Assembly (NCBI GenBank): GCA_951813045.1
Contig: CATOTF010000002.1
Location: 868,001-932,000 of the forward strand
Source of the DNA: an uncultured Rhizobiaceae bacterium
GTDB taxonomy: Bacteria; Pseudomonadota; Alphaproteobacteria; Rhizobiales; Rhizobiaceae
Length of the DNA: 64,000 bases
Direction: 5' to 3'
In this document: piece by piece, positions 1 to 9,392 of the stretch
Numbering within the stretch: position 1 is the stretch's first letter
Layout of the letters: each line of letters opens with the position of its first letter
Made by a program: the position numbers and the translations under genes
The notes under the pieces: model-generated
Seen by the model: the letters and a program-made list of their open reading frames with translations, nothing else
Told to the model about the DNA's origin: nothing
The model's database searches: none

Positions 1-543
1 ACCAAAGTCGGTTGGCAGATACATGGAGCAGACCTTCGTCGCGCTTTTTTCTTTTACGAGGTATTTCACTCCAGCGCGAATCTGGTCGTAGTAGGAAGCG
101 GTGCCTGCATAATGAAGCGGGCTGAGCGGCTCATTCATCTGGCGGGCGGCGGAAAGCGGGGATACGTTGGGAACCCCTTTTGCGTCCTGTAATTTAAATG
201 CTGCGATATTCATCGGTGTGCCCAGCGACAACAGCATTGCAAACACTTTGTCGCCATTGATCAGCTTGTTCATGCCTGCAATGGCTTTGGGCATTTGGTA
301 AGCATGGTCTTCGACGATGAAGCGAATTTTACGTCCATGGATACCGCCTGCGGCGTTCGCCTTGTCGAAAACGAGTTGTGCGGCTTTGGTTGCAGGGCCA
401 CCGAAGGCTGCAAAAATTCCGGAAAGATCGTTGTTTGAACCGATAAGCACTTCTGTGTCGGTTACGCCCTGTTCCGCAAAGGCTGCGCCGGTCATCACGG
501 TTGTCGCAGCTGCTGCAATTAGCAGTTTTCTCAGTTTTTTCAT
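1..543 (-). CDS. ABC transporter substrate-binding protein, LivK type (3' end outside window)
   Basis: This is the first 181 codons of a periplasmic binding protein; the rest lies beyond the window's left edge. It begins MKKLRKLLIAAAATT and carries a clear Sec signal peptide ending near AFA-EQG. The following VLIGSNNDLSGIFAAFG stretch is typical of type-1 periplasmic binding proteins of the branched-chain amino acid/amide family. The start has an AGGAGG-like ribosome site a few bases upstream (reverse complement of cctccc at 552-557). It sits directly downstream of fadD and of the livF/G/M/H genes on the same strand, so it is the solute receptor of that transporter. The actual ligand is not shown by the sequence; the neighbouring acyl-CoA genes argue for an organic acid rather than an amino acid. 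Confidence 0.9.
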   Translation of the reverse strand, partial: MKKLRKLLIAAAATTVMTGAAFAEQGVTDTEVLIGSNNDLSGIFAAFGGPATKAAQLVFDKANAAGGIHGRKIRFIVEDHAYQMPKAIAGMNKLINGDKVFAMLLSLGTPMNIAAFKLQDAKGVPNVSPLSAARQMNEPLSPLHYAGTASYYDQIRAGVKYLVKEKSATKVCSMYLPTDFG

Positions 544-586
544 TTTAGTTCCTCCCAAGGATAATATTGAAATGAAATTCGGTGGT

Positions 587-2485
587 TTAGTACATATCGG
601 CAATCAGTGCCGCGTGTTTGGTTTCCACAAAGCTGCGCTTCAGCTTTAGCGTCGGGGTCAGTTCATCATCTTCTGCCGTCAATAAAATGTCGATCAGGCG
701 AAAATCTTTGATTTGTTCAACACGGGCAAAATCCTTGTTGACGGTGTCAATCTCACCTCGCACCAGTTCCTGAACTTCTTTTGCAGCACATAGTGATTGG
801 AAGTTATTGAACGGTATTCTTTTGTCTTGCGCAAACTTTTCAACGTTTTCCTGGTCGATCATGATCAAGCAAGTGAGGAACTTTCGCTTGTCCCCAATGA
901 GAACGGCGTCAGTAATGTAAGGCGAAAACTTAAGGCGATTTTCAATTTCGGCCGGCGTAATGTTCTTACCACCTGCCGTAATGATAATATCTTTCAGCCG
1001 ACCCGTGATTTTCAGGAACCCCTGATTGTCTAACATTCCCACATCACCGGTTCGCAACCAGCCGTCATTTGTGAAGGTTTCAGCTGTTTTTTCCGGTTTG
1101 TTCCAATACCCCTGAAACACATTTCCCGCGCGATATTGAATCTCGCCGTCGGGTGCAATACGCAGCTCAGCGCCATTAATGGCTGGACCAACAGTCCCAA
1201 CTTTATTTGATTGATGGGAATTAATGGAGATGATGCCGGAGCTTTCGGTCATGCCATAACCTTCAAGTAATGGTATGCCAATACTGTGGAACCAGTGCAG
1301 CAGTTCTGGTGAAATGGGTGCTGCTCCAGAACCGCCGCGGCGAATCCTGTCCATGCCCAACATACGGCGAAGGTTTTTGAGGACAAGGAAATCCCAGAAT
1401 TGATAATTGAGCGTAATACTGGAGGGTACTTCCTTGCCTTCCAATTCTAACTCGGCCTTTTTCTGCCCGGCAGAGATGGCCATGGAAAACGCCCATTTTT
1501 GCATGGTTGTGGCATCAGAAAGCAGGATCGCAACGCGAGAATATATCTTTTCCCAAAGGCGGGGGACGGCAACGAATGTATGGGGGGAAACTTCCTGGAG
1601 ATTGTCGAATACGGTTTCTGGGCTTTCCGCGAAATTCAATGTTGATTTATACGCGATTGGGCCAAGGCCAGAAAACGCCCGTTCCAGAATATGACAGAGT
1701 GGGAGAAAACAAATCTGCTCATCCGTCTCGTATACAGGCGCATCATCAATGCTCGATGAAAGGGAATACATGATATTACCATGACCAATCATTGCACCTT
1801 TGGGCATTCCGGTTGTGCCGGATGTATAGACAAGTATGGCGGTATCGTCGGGTTGCGACAGAGCTATCTCATCCTCAAACCGGGTCTTGTGTTCCTTTTC
1901 AAATGCGCGTCCAAGCGCATATAGATCATCGAGAAACATGACCGTGTCATCTTCAAAACCGTGAAGACCGTCGCGGTCTAGAACAATTGCCTTTGTCAGG
2001 CTGGGAATCCTGTCTTTTACCGCCAGATATTTATCGAGTTGTTCGTCGTTTTCAATGAACAGGAAGCGGCTTTGGGAGTCATTGATCAGATATTCCAACT
2101 GGCTCGCGGAATCAGTTGTGTAAATTCCGGAGCAAATACCGCCGACGCACTGAACCCCCAGGTCAGTATATACCCATTCCTTGTTGTCTTCTGAAATAAT
2201 GGAAACAACTTCACCGCGTTTCAACCCGAGTGAAACGAGACCCAAGCCGATTAATTTAGCGTGGGCGTAAAAGTCGTTCCAGGAGAACGACAACCAGATG
2301 CCGTAATCTTTTTCACGGTGGGCAACCCGCTCTCCCAATGCCTTGCACCGTTGTTCAAACAGTTTGGGTAGCGTGTCACATTCGTCAATGAAATAGGGCC
2401 CTTGGCTCATATCCTCGTTGACCATCATACCATTGGCATGCCGTTGAGGGGGCATCTTTGGGGCTTTTTTTACCTTAGCGTCCAT
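587..2485 (-). CDS. Long-chain fatty acid--CoA ligase (AMP-forming)
   Basis: This 632-residue protein activates a carboxylic acid to its acyl-CoA by way of an acyl-adenylate. The P-loop-like AMP-binding motif YTSGTTGMPKG lies near residues 220-230. EGYGMTESSG follows near residue 410, and the C-terminal hinge and lysine region GRLKDIIITAGGKNITP lies near 500. Length and motifs fit the FAA1/FadD15-like branch (AMP-dependent synthetase COG1022), which is longer than short-chain ligases. The start is preceded by AGGGAGGGAAG. It is 11 bp downstream of livF and 43 bp upstream of the binding-protein gene, so an acid brought in by this transporter would be activated by this enzyme. The substrate chain is unknown. 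Confidence 0.92.
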   Translation of the reverse strand: MDAKVKKAPKMPPQRHANGMMVNEDMSQGPYFIDECDTLPKLFEQRCKALGERVAHREKDYGIWLSFSWNDFYAHAKLIGLGLVSLGLKRGEVVSIISEDNKEWVYTDLGVQCVGGICSGIYTTDSASQLEYLINDSQSRFLFIENDEQLDKYLAVKDRIPSLTKAIVLDRDGLHGFEDDTVMFLDDLYALGRAFEKEHKTRFEDEIALSQPDDTAILVYTSGTTGMPKGAMIGHGNIMYSLSSSIDDAPVYETDEQICFLPLCHILERAFSGLGPIAYKSTLNFAESPETVFDNLQEVSPHTFVAVPRLWEKIYSRVAILLSDATTMQKWAFSMAISAGQKKAELELEGKEVPSSITLNYQFWDFLVLKNLRRMLGMDRIRRGGSGAAPISPELLHWFHSIGIPLLEGYGMTESSGIISINSHQSNKVGTVGPAINGAELRIAPDGEIQYRAGNVFQGYWNKPEKTAETFTNDGWLRTGDVGMLDNQGFLKITGRLKDIIITAGGKNITPAEIENRLKFSPYITDAVLIGDKRKFLTCLIMIDQENVEKFAQDKRIPFNNFQSLCAAKEVQELVRGEIDTVNKDFARVEQIKDFRLIDILLTAEDDELTPTLKLKRSFVETKHAALIADMY

Positions 2486-2496
2486 TACTTCCCTCC

Positions 2497-3282
2497 CTAG
2501 CGCCAGGTTTTACGCTGTTTCCAACGGCGTTGGCCCCGTTGGTTTTCATCCTGAGAAATTCCCAAATAGAATTCCTGTACGTCCTTTGATGCTGCAAGCG
2601 TTGCCGCGTCATCGGCCATGACGATGCGCCCCAATTCCATGACGTATCCGTAGTCGGCAACACCAAGTGCAACGGCAGCGTTTTGCTCCACCAGCATCAT
2701 GGTCACTTTTTGCTCTTCGTTCAACCGTCTGATGATTGCGAAAATTTCTTCGGTGAGCAATGGGGAAAGGCCTAGGCTTGGTTCGTCCAAAAGCATGATG
2801 CGGGGGCTGGCCATCAACCCACGACCGATAGCGAGCATTTGCTGCTGACCACCGGAAAGTGTACCCGCCGCCTGACTCATACGTTCTTTCAATATTGGAA
2901 AATAGGAATAGACCATTTCCGTATCGCGGTTGATGTCCTGTTGGTCTGAACGGGTGTAAGCGCCCATCGCAATGTTTTCAGCGACGGTGAGAAGCGGGAA
3001 TATTTCGCGACCTTCCGGTACATGGACCATTCCACGATTGACGATACGGTCAGGTTCCTCACCTTGAATTTGCTCGTTTTCCAGAACAACGGTGCCTTTT
3101 TCAGGGTCCATCACGCCGGAGATGGTCTTAAGCAGTGTTGTTTTGCCCGCGCCGTTTGCGCCAAGCACGGTTACAATCTGTCCTTCACGGACTTCCAGTG
3201 AGACGCCGCGGATAGCCATGATTGGCCCGTAATAAGATTCCAGATTATCGACGCGGAGAACGGGTGAATTTTTATCAGTCAT
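2497..3282 (-). CDS. livF: Branched-chain amino acid-type ABC transporter ATP-binding protein LivF
   Basis: This 261-residue ABC ATPase powers uptake together with LivG. Walker A GANGAGKTT is at residues 41-49, the signature LSGGQQQML at about 142-150, and Walker B IMLLDEPSLGL follows. The short form, with the HVPEGREIFP segment after the Q-loop, is characteristic of LivF rather than LivG. Its start codon lies inside the end of the upstream 77-residue membrane-protein gene (8-bp overlap), so the two are probably translationally coupled. It is part of the livH-livM-livG-(small ORF)-livF-fadD-livK run. Confidence 0.93.
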   Translation of the reverse strand: MTDKNSPVLRVDNLESYYGPIMAIRGVSLEVREGQIVTVLGANGAGKTTLLKTISGVMDPEKGTVVLENEQIQGEEPDRIVNRGMVHVPEGREIFPLLTVAENIAMGAYTRSDQQDINRDTEMVYSYFPILKERMSQAAGTLSGGQQQMLAIGRGLMASPRIMLLDEPSLGLSPLLTEEIFAIIRRLNEEQKVTMMLVEQNAAVALGVADYGYVMELGRIVMADDAATLAASKDVQEFYLGISQDENQRGQRRWKQRKTWR

Positions 3283-3508
3283 AAAACACCTGTCCGTTTG
3301 CTAAATAGAATGCGCCAATCAACGTCAATATTAATGCGGCACAAATGATTGTCAGAAGCATGATATGATGTTTTTGGACCCACCGTGCCTGTTCCGTTGC
3401 TGTACGGGCTTCGTCTTCGCGAAATTTTTTGGAGAAAACGAATAAATAAAACCAAAGCCAGCCAAACCCGCCCAAAGCAATTAGACAAAGCGCTCCAATT
3501 ATCAACAT
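3275..3508 (-). CDS. Small two-TM membrane protein between livG and livF
   Basis: This 77-residue protein was not recognised as a named family. It has an N-terminal hydrophobic helix (about residues 2-25, LIIGALCLIALGGFGWLWF) and a second one (about 51-70). A charged loop lies between them with FREDEARTATEQARWVQKH. It starts 12 bp after livG and overlaps livF by 8 bp, so it is a fixed member of the transporter operon rather than a chance frame. The topology suggests both ends on the same side of the inner membrane. A role as an accessory subunit of the Liv-type permease is inference from position only. Confidence 0.7.
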   Translation of the reverse strand: MLIIGALCLIALGGFGWLWFYLFVFSKKFREDEARTATEQARWVQKHHIMLLTIICAALILTLIGAFYLANGQVFYD

Positions 3509-3520
3509 TAAGATGCGCCC

Positions 3521-4315
3521 TCACTTCTTTCCGCCCTTTTGAATGCCGGACGTGCCCAAATATGCTTCGATTACGGCAGGATGGGATTGCACTTCGGCGG
3601 GCGTTCCCGTGGCCAGTTCCTTACCGTCTGAAAGGGCGAGCACCCGGTTTGAAACCGCGGATACCAGCCCCATATCGTGCTCGACCATCAAAATGGTTAT
3701 GCCCATCTGTTTCTGCATGTCCTCAATCCAGAAAGCCATGTCCTGCGTTTCTTCAACTGACAGGCCGGACGCCGGTTCGTCGAGAAGCAGGAGTTTGGGT
3801 TCCGTTGCAAGGGCCCGGCCGAGTTCGACTACCTTGCGAACACCATAGGGCAGGCCTGAAATCATCTTGTCGCGATAGGCTTGCAGATCAAGAAAATCGA
3901 TCACCTGTTCCACTGCATGACGGTGCTGGCGTTCTTCGTTCCGCGCCTTCGGCGTGAAAAAGAGTTCTGAGAAAATGTTGGATTTGCGATGCCGATGACG
4001 ACCCACAAGAAGGTTTTGTAAAACTGTGGCCTGTTCAAACAACTCGATATTCTGGAAAGTGCGTGCAATGCCGATGGAGGGAACATCGTCCGATGATAAT
4101 TTCAGAACATCATTCCCGTCAAATGTGATGCTGCCTTCCGCCGGTGTATGAAAACGGGAAAGCAGATTGAACACGGTGGATTTGCCCGCGCCATTGGGCC
4201 CAACCAGCGCAAATACCTCGCCCTCGTTCACATGCAGTGAAACATCATTGACCGCCACCACGCCACCAAAGCGCTGGGTGGCATTCTTGATCTCCAAAAG
4301 CGGTGCATGGCTCAT
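3521..4315 (-). CDS. livG: Branched-chain amino acid-type ABC transporter ATP-binding protein LivG
   Basis: This 264-residue ABC ATPase has Walker A GPNGAGKST at residues 39-47. Its degenerate signature SGLPYGVRKVVELGRAL is typical of LivG proteins, which often replace the usual LSGGQ. Walker B is LLLLDEPASGLS, and the switch histidine is in ILMVEHDMGLV. The start overlaps the livM stop by 4 bp (ATGA), indicating translational coupling. It pairs with LivF to drive the LivH/LivM permease. Confidence 0.93.
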   Translation of the reverse strand: MSHAPLLEIKNATQRFGGVVAVNDVSLHVNEGEVFALVGPNGAGKSTVFNLLSRFHTPAEGSITFDGNDVLKLSSDDVPSIGIARTFQNIELFEQATVLQNLLVGRHRHRKSNIFSELFFTPKARNEERQHRHAVEQVIDFLDLQAYRDKMISGLPYGVRKVVELGRALATEPKLLLLDEPASGLSVEETQDMAFWIEDMQKQMGITILMVEHDMGLVSAVSNRVLALSDGKELATGTPAEVQSHPAVIEAYLGTSGIQKGGKK

Positions 4316-5418
4316 TGCACACGTTCCGTCTTGAGATAGCTTTTCTGGCGGCGGAACATGTCTTTGCGGTAAAATGGAAACAGTTCAAAATAGGTGCGGA
4401 TTTTCAGCCAGCGTCCATATAGGCCCATGGGTTCAAACAGGATGAACGCGATAACAATGCAGGCGAACATTGCACTTTCAAGCCCGGGGATATTGATGTT
4501 GATACCGAATGTGGTTGATAAAAGTGTGCGACCATTGGCGATTAAAACGGGGATAAGCCCGCTGATGATAGCACCAAGAAACGCGCCATGCATGAAGCCC
4601 AACCCACCAACAACGATGGCCAAAAACAGGGTAATCGACATTACAATGTCGAAGGTCTCATGGGTGACATAGGTGGCCGAATGGCCAAACATCGCACCGG
4701 CCAAGCCTGCCATCGTACAGGACAGGAAGAAGGAGGTCGCTTTGGTGCGCGTCAGATTAATGCCCATCGCCTGCGCTGAAACCTCAGAGTCTCTGATAGC
4801 AGCGAAACTACGCCCTGATGGAGACCGCAGCAGGTTTCGGTAGAACATGGTGCAGATAACGACCACGGCAAGCGCGACATAATAGAAGGCATAAGGGTTG
4901 GCGTATTTGTTGATGGTATAACCGAAAATAGAAATATCGGGCACAGAGATACCGCTAACACCACCGGTCCATTTTTCTGTCAAATCAATGACGTCGCCGG
5001 TGATTATCGACATCGCCAGCGTCGCGAGGGCAAGATAAACACCATGGAGGCGCAAGACCGGCATCGCAATTATGGTACCGAATAGTCCGGCGAGTAGGCC
5101 CGCTAGCGGAAATGCGATCAACCATGGCACACCGGCGTTGAGCAGTAGAATGTTGGCGTAGCACCCCATTGCCATAAATGCCGCATGGCCAAGGCTGGCC
5201 AGGCCCGTTTGCCCCGTCAAAAGCATAAGCCCCAAACAGGCAACGCTGAAAATCAGGACGCTGGTGATCTCGCCAAGAAGATACGAGTTGCCGCTGATGA
5301 TAAACACCAAAGGCAGTGCAATCATCATCGCTAGCAAAAGCGCATACCAAAACAGTTGAGCCCCATGTTTGAACCAGCGTATGTCCGCATCGTAGGATGT
5401 TTTGAAGACGAAGCGCAT
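4312..5418 (-). CDS. livM: Branched-chain amino acid-type ABC transporter permease LivM
   Basis: This is an inner-membrane permease of about 368 residues with roughly ten hydrophobic segments. The LTGQTGLASLGHAAFMAMGCYA segment is diagnostic of LivM, as is the EAA-like loop near RDSEVSAQAMGINLTRTKA. An in-frame start 14 codons upstream exists. The start at 5418 is preferred because it has an AAGAAGG ribosome site and leaves only 4 bp after the livH stop. It overlaps livG by 4 bp. It forms a heterodimeric channel with LivH. Confidence 0.92.
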   Translation of the reverse strand: MRFVFKTSYDADIRWFKHGAQLFWYALLLAMMIALPLVFIISGNSYLLGEITSVLIFSVACLGLMLLTGQTGLASLGHAAFMAMGCYANILLLNAGVPWLIAFPLAGLLAGLFGTIIAMPVLRLHGVYLALATLAMSIITGDVIDLTEKWTGGVSGISVPDISIFGYTINKYANPYAFYYVALAVVVICTMFYRNLLRSPSGRSFAAIRDSEVSAQAMGINLTRTKATSFFLSCTMAGLAGAMFGHSATYVTHETFDIVMSITLFLAIVVGGLGFMHGAFLGAIISGLIPVLIANGRTLLSTTFGININIPGLESAMFACIVIAFILFEPMGLYGRWLKIRTYFELFPFYRKDMFRRQKSYLKTERVQ

Positions 5419-5422
5419 GGTG

Positions 5423-6307
5423 TCAGACCTTCTTCTTCTGGGTTTGTGAAAACAATCCACCGGGGCGGAAAATCAGTACGATAATGAGGATGGCATAGGG
5501 CGCGATACGGGCGACCCCCGCAAATCCATCCGGGGCAAATCTGGCAGCCAAAGGTTCGATCAATCCGATGATCAACCCACCAACCAATGCGCCGGGTAGG
5601 GAGCCAAATCCGCCAATCGCTGCTGCGGCAAATGCCTTAATCCCTAAAAGTCCGGAGGAAGGGTCGATCGCGCCCTTAGATGCAAACAGGATACCGGCAA
5701 CCGCTGCGACAACGCCGGACAGCGCCCAAACCAGACTTTGGATACGCTTGACCGGTACACCCATATAATACGCAGCGAGTTGATTTTGCGAAGCCGCCTG
5801 CATAGCAATTCCGAGTTTTGTTCTGGAAAAAAACACAAACAGTGCGACCGTTAAAATGATCGTAACAACAATAATGAGAAGTTCATTCACACCCAGAACA
5901 ACGCCGCCAAAATCGAGATTTACACCCGCAAATGGGGTCTCAAGTGATACCGGTTCATGTGACCAGACTGTACCAGCTACAAATCTGAGAATGAAGCCTA
6001 CTGCAATTGTAAGAATAACGATTGACGTCTGCGATTGACCGGACATATGGCGCAATACGCCCCAGTCAAACACATAACCAAGTATACCCATAAAAATCAT
6101 GGCGAGGGGAACGGCCAGCCAAAAGTTCAGACCCATAAAGTCGGCATTCGTGAAGCCTAAACAGAAGAAGGCTCCGAGCATCATGAAGTCGCCCTGGGCG
6201 AAATTCACAGCCTCCGTGGCCTTATAAATCATCACGAATCCCAACGCTATGAGACCGTAAACACAGCCGTTCGCCAGACCGCTAACAATGAGCTGGACGA
6301 AATCCAA
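5423..6307 (-). CDS. livH: Branched-chain amino acid-type ABC transporter permease LivH
   Basis: This inner-membrane permease begins LDFVQLIVSGLANGCVYGLIAL and contains ATEAVNFAQGDFMMLGA, both hallmarks of LivH. The frame is open to an ATG at 6340, but the TTG at 6307 is a better start. It has GGGAGGG six bases upstream and gives the usual family N-terminus, whereas the ATG has no convincing ribosome site. It is the first transporter gene after the oxidoreductase that ends at 6396, and is followed by livM after 4 bp. Confidence 0.9.
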   Translation of the reverse strand: MDFVQLIVSGLANGCVYGLIALGFVMIYKATEAVNFAQGDFMMLGAFFCLGFTNADFMGLNFWLAVPLAMIFMGILGYVFDWGVLRHMSGQSQTSIVILTIAVGFILRFVAGTVWSHEPVSLETPFAGVNLDFGGVVLGVNELLIIVVTIILTVALFVFFSRTKLGIAMQAASQNQLAAYYMGVPVKRIQSLVWALSGVVAAVAGILFASKGAIDPSSGLLGIKAFAAAAIGGFGSLPGALVGGLIIGLIEPLAARFAPDGFAGVARIAPYAILIIVLIFRPGGLFSQTQKKKV

Positions 6308-6395
6308 CCGCTTCCCTCCCAGTTCCGCGCCCGGCATCATTCCGGTTTACACGATTAGTGTGACGGAGACATTTTTGTCTTCCGCTCTCGTATCG

Positions 6396-7421
6396 TTACG
6401 GCCTAATAAAAACCTTGCCGTTTGGTTTTGCCAATTCATTCGGCAATTGTTCTATAGCTTGGCCCAATGGTACAATAGCCGTAACGTCAGTTTGCCATTT
6501 TCCAGAAGCGAACCGCTGTTGCACAGATTGTATAACGGACATCTTTTCTGCAAGCGGTTTTTCCATCATCCACTTTGTCAGCCAAAACCCTTCGATCACC
6601 TTGGATTGAAAGATCATTTGTCCCGGTTGTATCAGTGTCGGTAGTTCTTCATCCAGTTTTCCATAAATTACCCACCGCCCATGATTAGGCATGGTGTCAA
6701 AAACTTTGGCACTGGTTTGGTTTGCAACCGCATCAAGAAACACGCGCGGTTTTTCTACGCGAGTTATTGCCGATAGATCGGCCAGAAACGTCTGGCTTTC
6801 GGTGTTGAGAACATGGGCAGCACCTATGGCTTTCAAGAGCTCGACCTGACTGTCCCTACGGACAAGTGCGATTGGTTCGTACCCTTCATCGTGAGCAGCC
6901 GAAATCATCAGTTTGCATAACTGGCTGGCGCCGGCACTAACGATGAACGATTTTGAGTCATTTTGCTTCACGAGGTCAAACATGGCCAGAGCGGTCAGCG
7001 GATTGACAATCATCGCTGCACCATCTTCATCCCGGACACCGTCAATCAACGGGATGCAGGTCATGGCATCCGCGATTGAATATTCGCTCCAGGTTCCCGG
7101 TTGTCCCTGAGACGCAACGAAGGCGACGCGCAGACCTTTTAGTCCATCTGCAATGGCACCGCCACCCGATGCAACAATTTCGCCAACGCCCTCAAATCCG
7201 GCACCATTACCCAAAATACGGGGCTGGCCGTAAAGTCCTTGAACGAACATTTCGTCCGACGGATTGACGGACGCCAAAATCATTTTGATCTTCACCTGTC
7301 CATCGGCCGGTTCAGGGTCAGGTAAATCACCATATTCAACAAATGGCACCATATCACTTAGGGCGGTTGATTCAGGCTTTTCACGAGAATAGCCGTCGTT
7401 TTTGAGGATGAGTGATTTCAT
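6396..7421 (-). CDS. MDR-family (zinc-type alcohol dehydrogenase/quinone reductase-like) oxidoreductase
   Basis: This 341-residue medium-chain reductase has a GroES-like N-terminal half (VKIKMILASVNPSDEMFVQG, then a Gly-rich GNGAGFEGVGEIV). Its Rossmann half carries FIVSAGASQLCKLMI in place of the usual GAAGGVG nucleotide loop. No zinc-ligand pattern is evident, so it resembles quinone or enoyl-CoA reductases of the family. It starts one base after the acyl-CoA dehydrogenase stop and belongs to the same operon. A redox step on the imported acid or its CoA ester is likely; the substrate is not readable from the sequence. Confidence 0.82.
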   Translation of the reverse strand: MKSLILKNDGYSREKPESTALSDMVPFVEYGDLPDPEPADGQVKIKMILASVNPSDEMFVQGLYGQPRILGNGAGFEGVGEIVASGGGAIADGLKGLRVAFVASQGQPGTWSEYSIADAMTCIPLIDGVRDEDGAAMIVNPLTALAMFDLVKQNDSKSFIVSAGASQLCKLMISAAHDEGYEPIALVRRDSQVELLKAIGAAHVLNTESQTFLADLSAITRVEKPRVFLDAVANQTSAKVFDTMPNHGRWVIYGKLDEELPTLIQPGQMIFQSKVIEGFWLTKWMMEKPLAEKMSVIQSVQQRFASGKWQTDVTAIVPLGQAIEQLPNELAKPNGKVFIRP

Positions 7422-7422
7422 A

Positions 7423-8670
7423 TCAGGCCATTTTCTGTTGCGTATGTTTTTTCAGCTCCTGCCGGGCAACTTGACGCCGGTGAACCGCGTCCGGTCCATC
7501 AGCAAACCGTAAAGTACGTAAATGCATCCATTGACGGGCCAAAGGTGTATCCTGGGAAATCCCGACGCCGCCGTGCATTTGCATCGCATCGTCGGTCACT
7601 TTCAAGGCAATCAACGGCGCAACAACCTTGATCTGTGAAATCCATGGTGCTGCGGCCCGTGGATCTCCCTGATCCATCATCCATGCAGCCTTCAGGCATA
7701 ACAGGCGCGCCTGTTCAATGGCCATACGGGCATCTGCAATTGTATCGAAATTTGCTCCCAATTGAGCCAATGGCTTGCCAAACGCTTCACGATTAATCGA
7801 GCGTTTGCACATGAGGGAAAGCGCAAGTTCAGCTTGCCCGATTGCCCGCATGCAATGGTGGATGCGGCCCGGTCCAAGGCGGCCCTGTGATATCTCAAAC
7901 CCACGCCCTTCACCGAGCAAAAGGTTCTCCGCTGGAACACGCGCATCGGTGAACTTCATATGCATATGTCCGTGCGGCGCGTCGTCCATCGAGAAGACCT
8001 GCATAGCGCGGAGAATTTCAATGCCCTGCGTATCCGCGGGGACAATAATTTGGCTGTGGCGCTGGTGTTTCGGCGTATCATCATCGCCGGTGCGCACCAT
8101 GACGATGTAGACTTTACAACGGGGGTCGCCCGCGCCGGAAATCCAGTGCTTTTCACCGTTCAACACATATTCATCCCCATCACGGACACAAGACATATTG
8201 ATGTTTGTAGCATCGGACGAAGCGACATCCGGCTCCGTCATCACGTAGGCGGAGCGAATTTCCCCTTCCAGCAGAGGCTTGAGCCAGCGTTCCTTGAGGG
8301 CAGGGGTGCCGTACCGTTCAAATACCTCCATATTGCCAGTGTCCGGTGCTGAACAATTAAATGTCTCGGCACCGAGATGAGCTTTGCCCATTTCTTCGGC
8401 AAGATAGGCGTATTCAACCGTCGATAATCCATACCCCCGTTCTGAGTCCGTGAGCCAGAAATTCCACAACCCGCGTTTTTTTGCTTCCGCTTTCAGGCTT
8501 TCAAGAATTTCGGTCATGCGGGGGGTGTATTCCCATCGGTCACCCTTATCGACTTCTGCCAGATATTCTTCTTCGAGGGGCAGAATTTCATTTTCCACCA
8601 TGTCAGCGATTTTGGCGCGCAGTTCCGCGACTTTTTCCGATACACCTAGATCCATTGCCGCGTCGCTCAT
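7423..8670 (-). CDS. Acyl-CoA dehydrogenase, ACAD10/11-like
   Basis: This 415-residue FAD enzyme introduces a 2,3-double bond into an acyl-CoA. The middle beta-domain motif AYVMTEPDVASSDATNI and the substrate loop HWISGAGDPRC are clear. The C-terminal LRTLRFADGPDAVHRRQVA is the ADGPDxVH form found in ACAD10/ACAD11-type dehydrogenases, not the YEGTxxIQ or YGGSNEIQ form. In animal ACAD11 this domain is fused to a kinase-like APH domain; a stand-alone APH-like gene lies across the divergent promoter at 11.7 kb. The gene overlaps the TetR gene by 4 bp, so regulator and enzyme are co-translated. Confidence 0.9.
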   Translation of the reverse strand: MSDAAMDLGVSEKVAELRAKIADMVENEILPLEEEYLAEVDKGDRWEYTPRMTEILESLKAEAKKRGLWNFWLTDSERGYGLSTVEYAYLAEEMGKAHLGAETFNCSAPDTGNMEVFERYGTPALKERWLKPLLEGEIRSAYVMTEPDVASSDATNINMSCVRDGDEYVLNGEKHWISGAGDPRCKVYIVMVRTGDDDTPKHQRHSQIIVPADTQGIEILRAMQVFSMDDAPHGHMHMKFTDARVPAENLLLGEGRGFEISQGRLGPGRIHHCMRAIGQAELALSLMCKRSINREAFGKPLAQLGANFDTIADARMAIEQARLLCLKAAWMMDQGDPRAAAPWISQIKVVAPLIALKVTDDAMQMHGGVGISQDTPLARQWMHLRTLRFADGPDAVHRRQVARQELKKHTQQKMA

Positions 8671-9380
8671 TTTTCCGTCTCCAAGTTTATCAAAGCCATA
8701 TCCGGCATTTTAAGTCCCAATCCCTGCATGGCATAGCGCACTAGATCGGTCGCAAGAGCAAGTTGTTCTTCCTGCGGGTCCTTGTCGCGAGGGGAATACC
8801 AATAGACGGTGCTGTTGAGTACAGCCAAAAAACTCTTTGAGGCCAGTGATGGGTCCGGCAATTTTACGGGGCCTTGCGCAGCAGCTTCAATTGCTCGTCG
8901 GAACAGGCCTTCGTACTTGTTGCGCAGCCTAATGAGCTCATCAAGGGTTTGGCGTTGGGCGGCTGTTGTTGACCCGGTCTGATGCATCTCTACCCCTTGT
9001 GCGAGCACCCGCTGGAAAGGCTGGTGAGCCATTAATGCAATTGCGTGGGAGATGCTCATTTTGGCAAGTTTCAAACAAGCTTTGTCACCATCAGACTGCT
9101 TTCCACTGGAATAGGGTAATACAGCTTCAAAGTTTATTTCCATCCCGCGCCGGTACACGGCAAAGAACAAATCCATTTTCGATCGGAAATGGTGGTAAAT
9201 CATCCCTTTGGTGGCATTCAGCGACCGGGCAACATCATCGATACTCGTTGCTGCGAACCCGTTCTCCTTAAAACACTCCGCCGCAGCCGCAAGAATTTCC
9301 TGATATGAACCCGATTGTGCAGCCCCGTCCGATTCAACTTTTAAAGCAGCATTTTTCAATACGTCAGGCCCCGGGTTCAC
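8667..9380 (-). CDS. TetR-family transcriptional regulator
   Basis: This 237-residue regulator has an N-terminal HTH over about residues 25-72. It includes AAAECFKENGFAATSIDDVA and the recognition-helix form ATKGMIYHHFRSKMDLF. The C-terminal ligand domain is helical and not diagnostic. The frame opens with a GTG at 9380. It is the first gene of the leftward operon and is divergent from the SDR at 9470; a palindrome in the gap is its likely operator. By family habit it would repress both directions and be released by a CoA ester. Confidence 0.88.
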   Translation of the reverse strand: MNPGPDVLKNAALKVESDGAAQSGSYQEILAAAAECFKENGFAATSIDDVARSLNATKGMIYHHFRSKMDLFFAVYRRGMEINFEAVLPYSSGKQSDGDKACLKLAKMSISHAIALMAHQPFQRVLAQGVEMHQTGSTTAAQRQTLDELIRLRNKYEGLFRRAIEAAAQGPVKLPDPSLASKSFLAVLNSTVYWYSPRDKDPQEEQLALATDLVRYAMQGLGLKMPDMALINLETEK

Positions 9381-9392
9381 ACGTAAAATGTG

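Noticed and set aside
3385-3957. 190-codon frame on the plus strand across livG
   Set aside because: It is a shadow of livG and the small membrane gene: Pro/Arg-rich, with no ribosome site and no recognisable motif.
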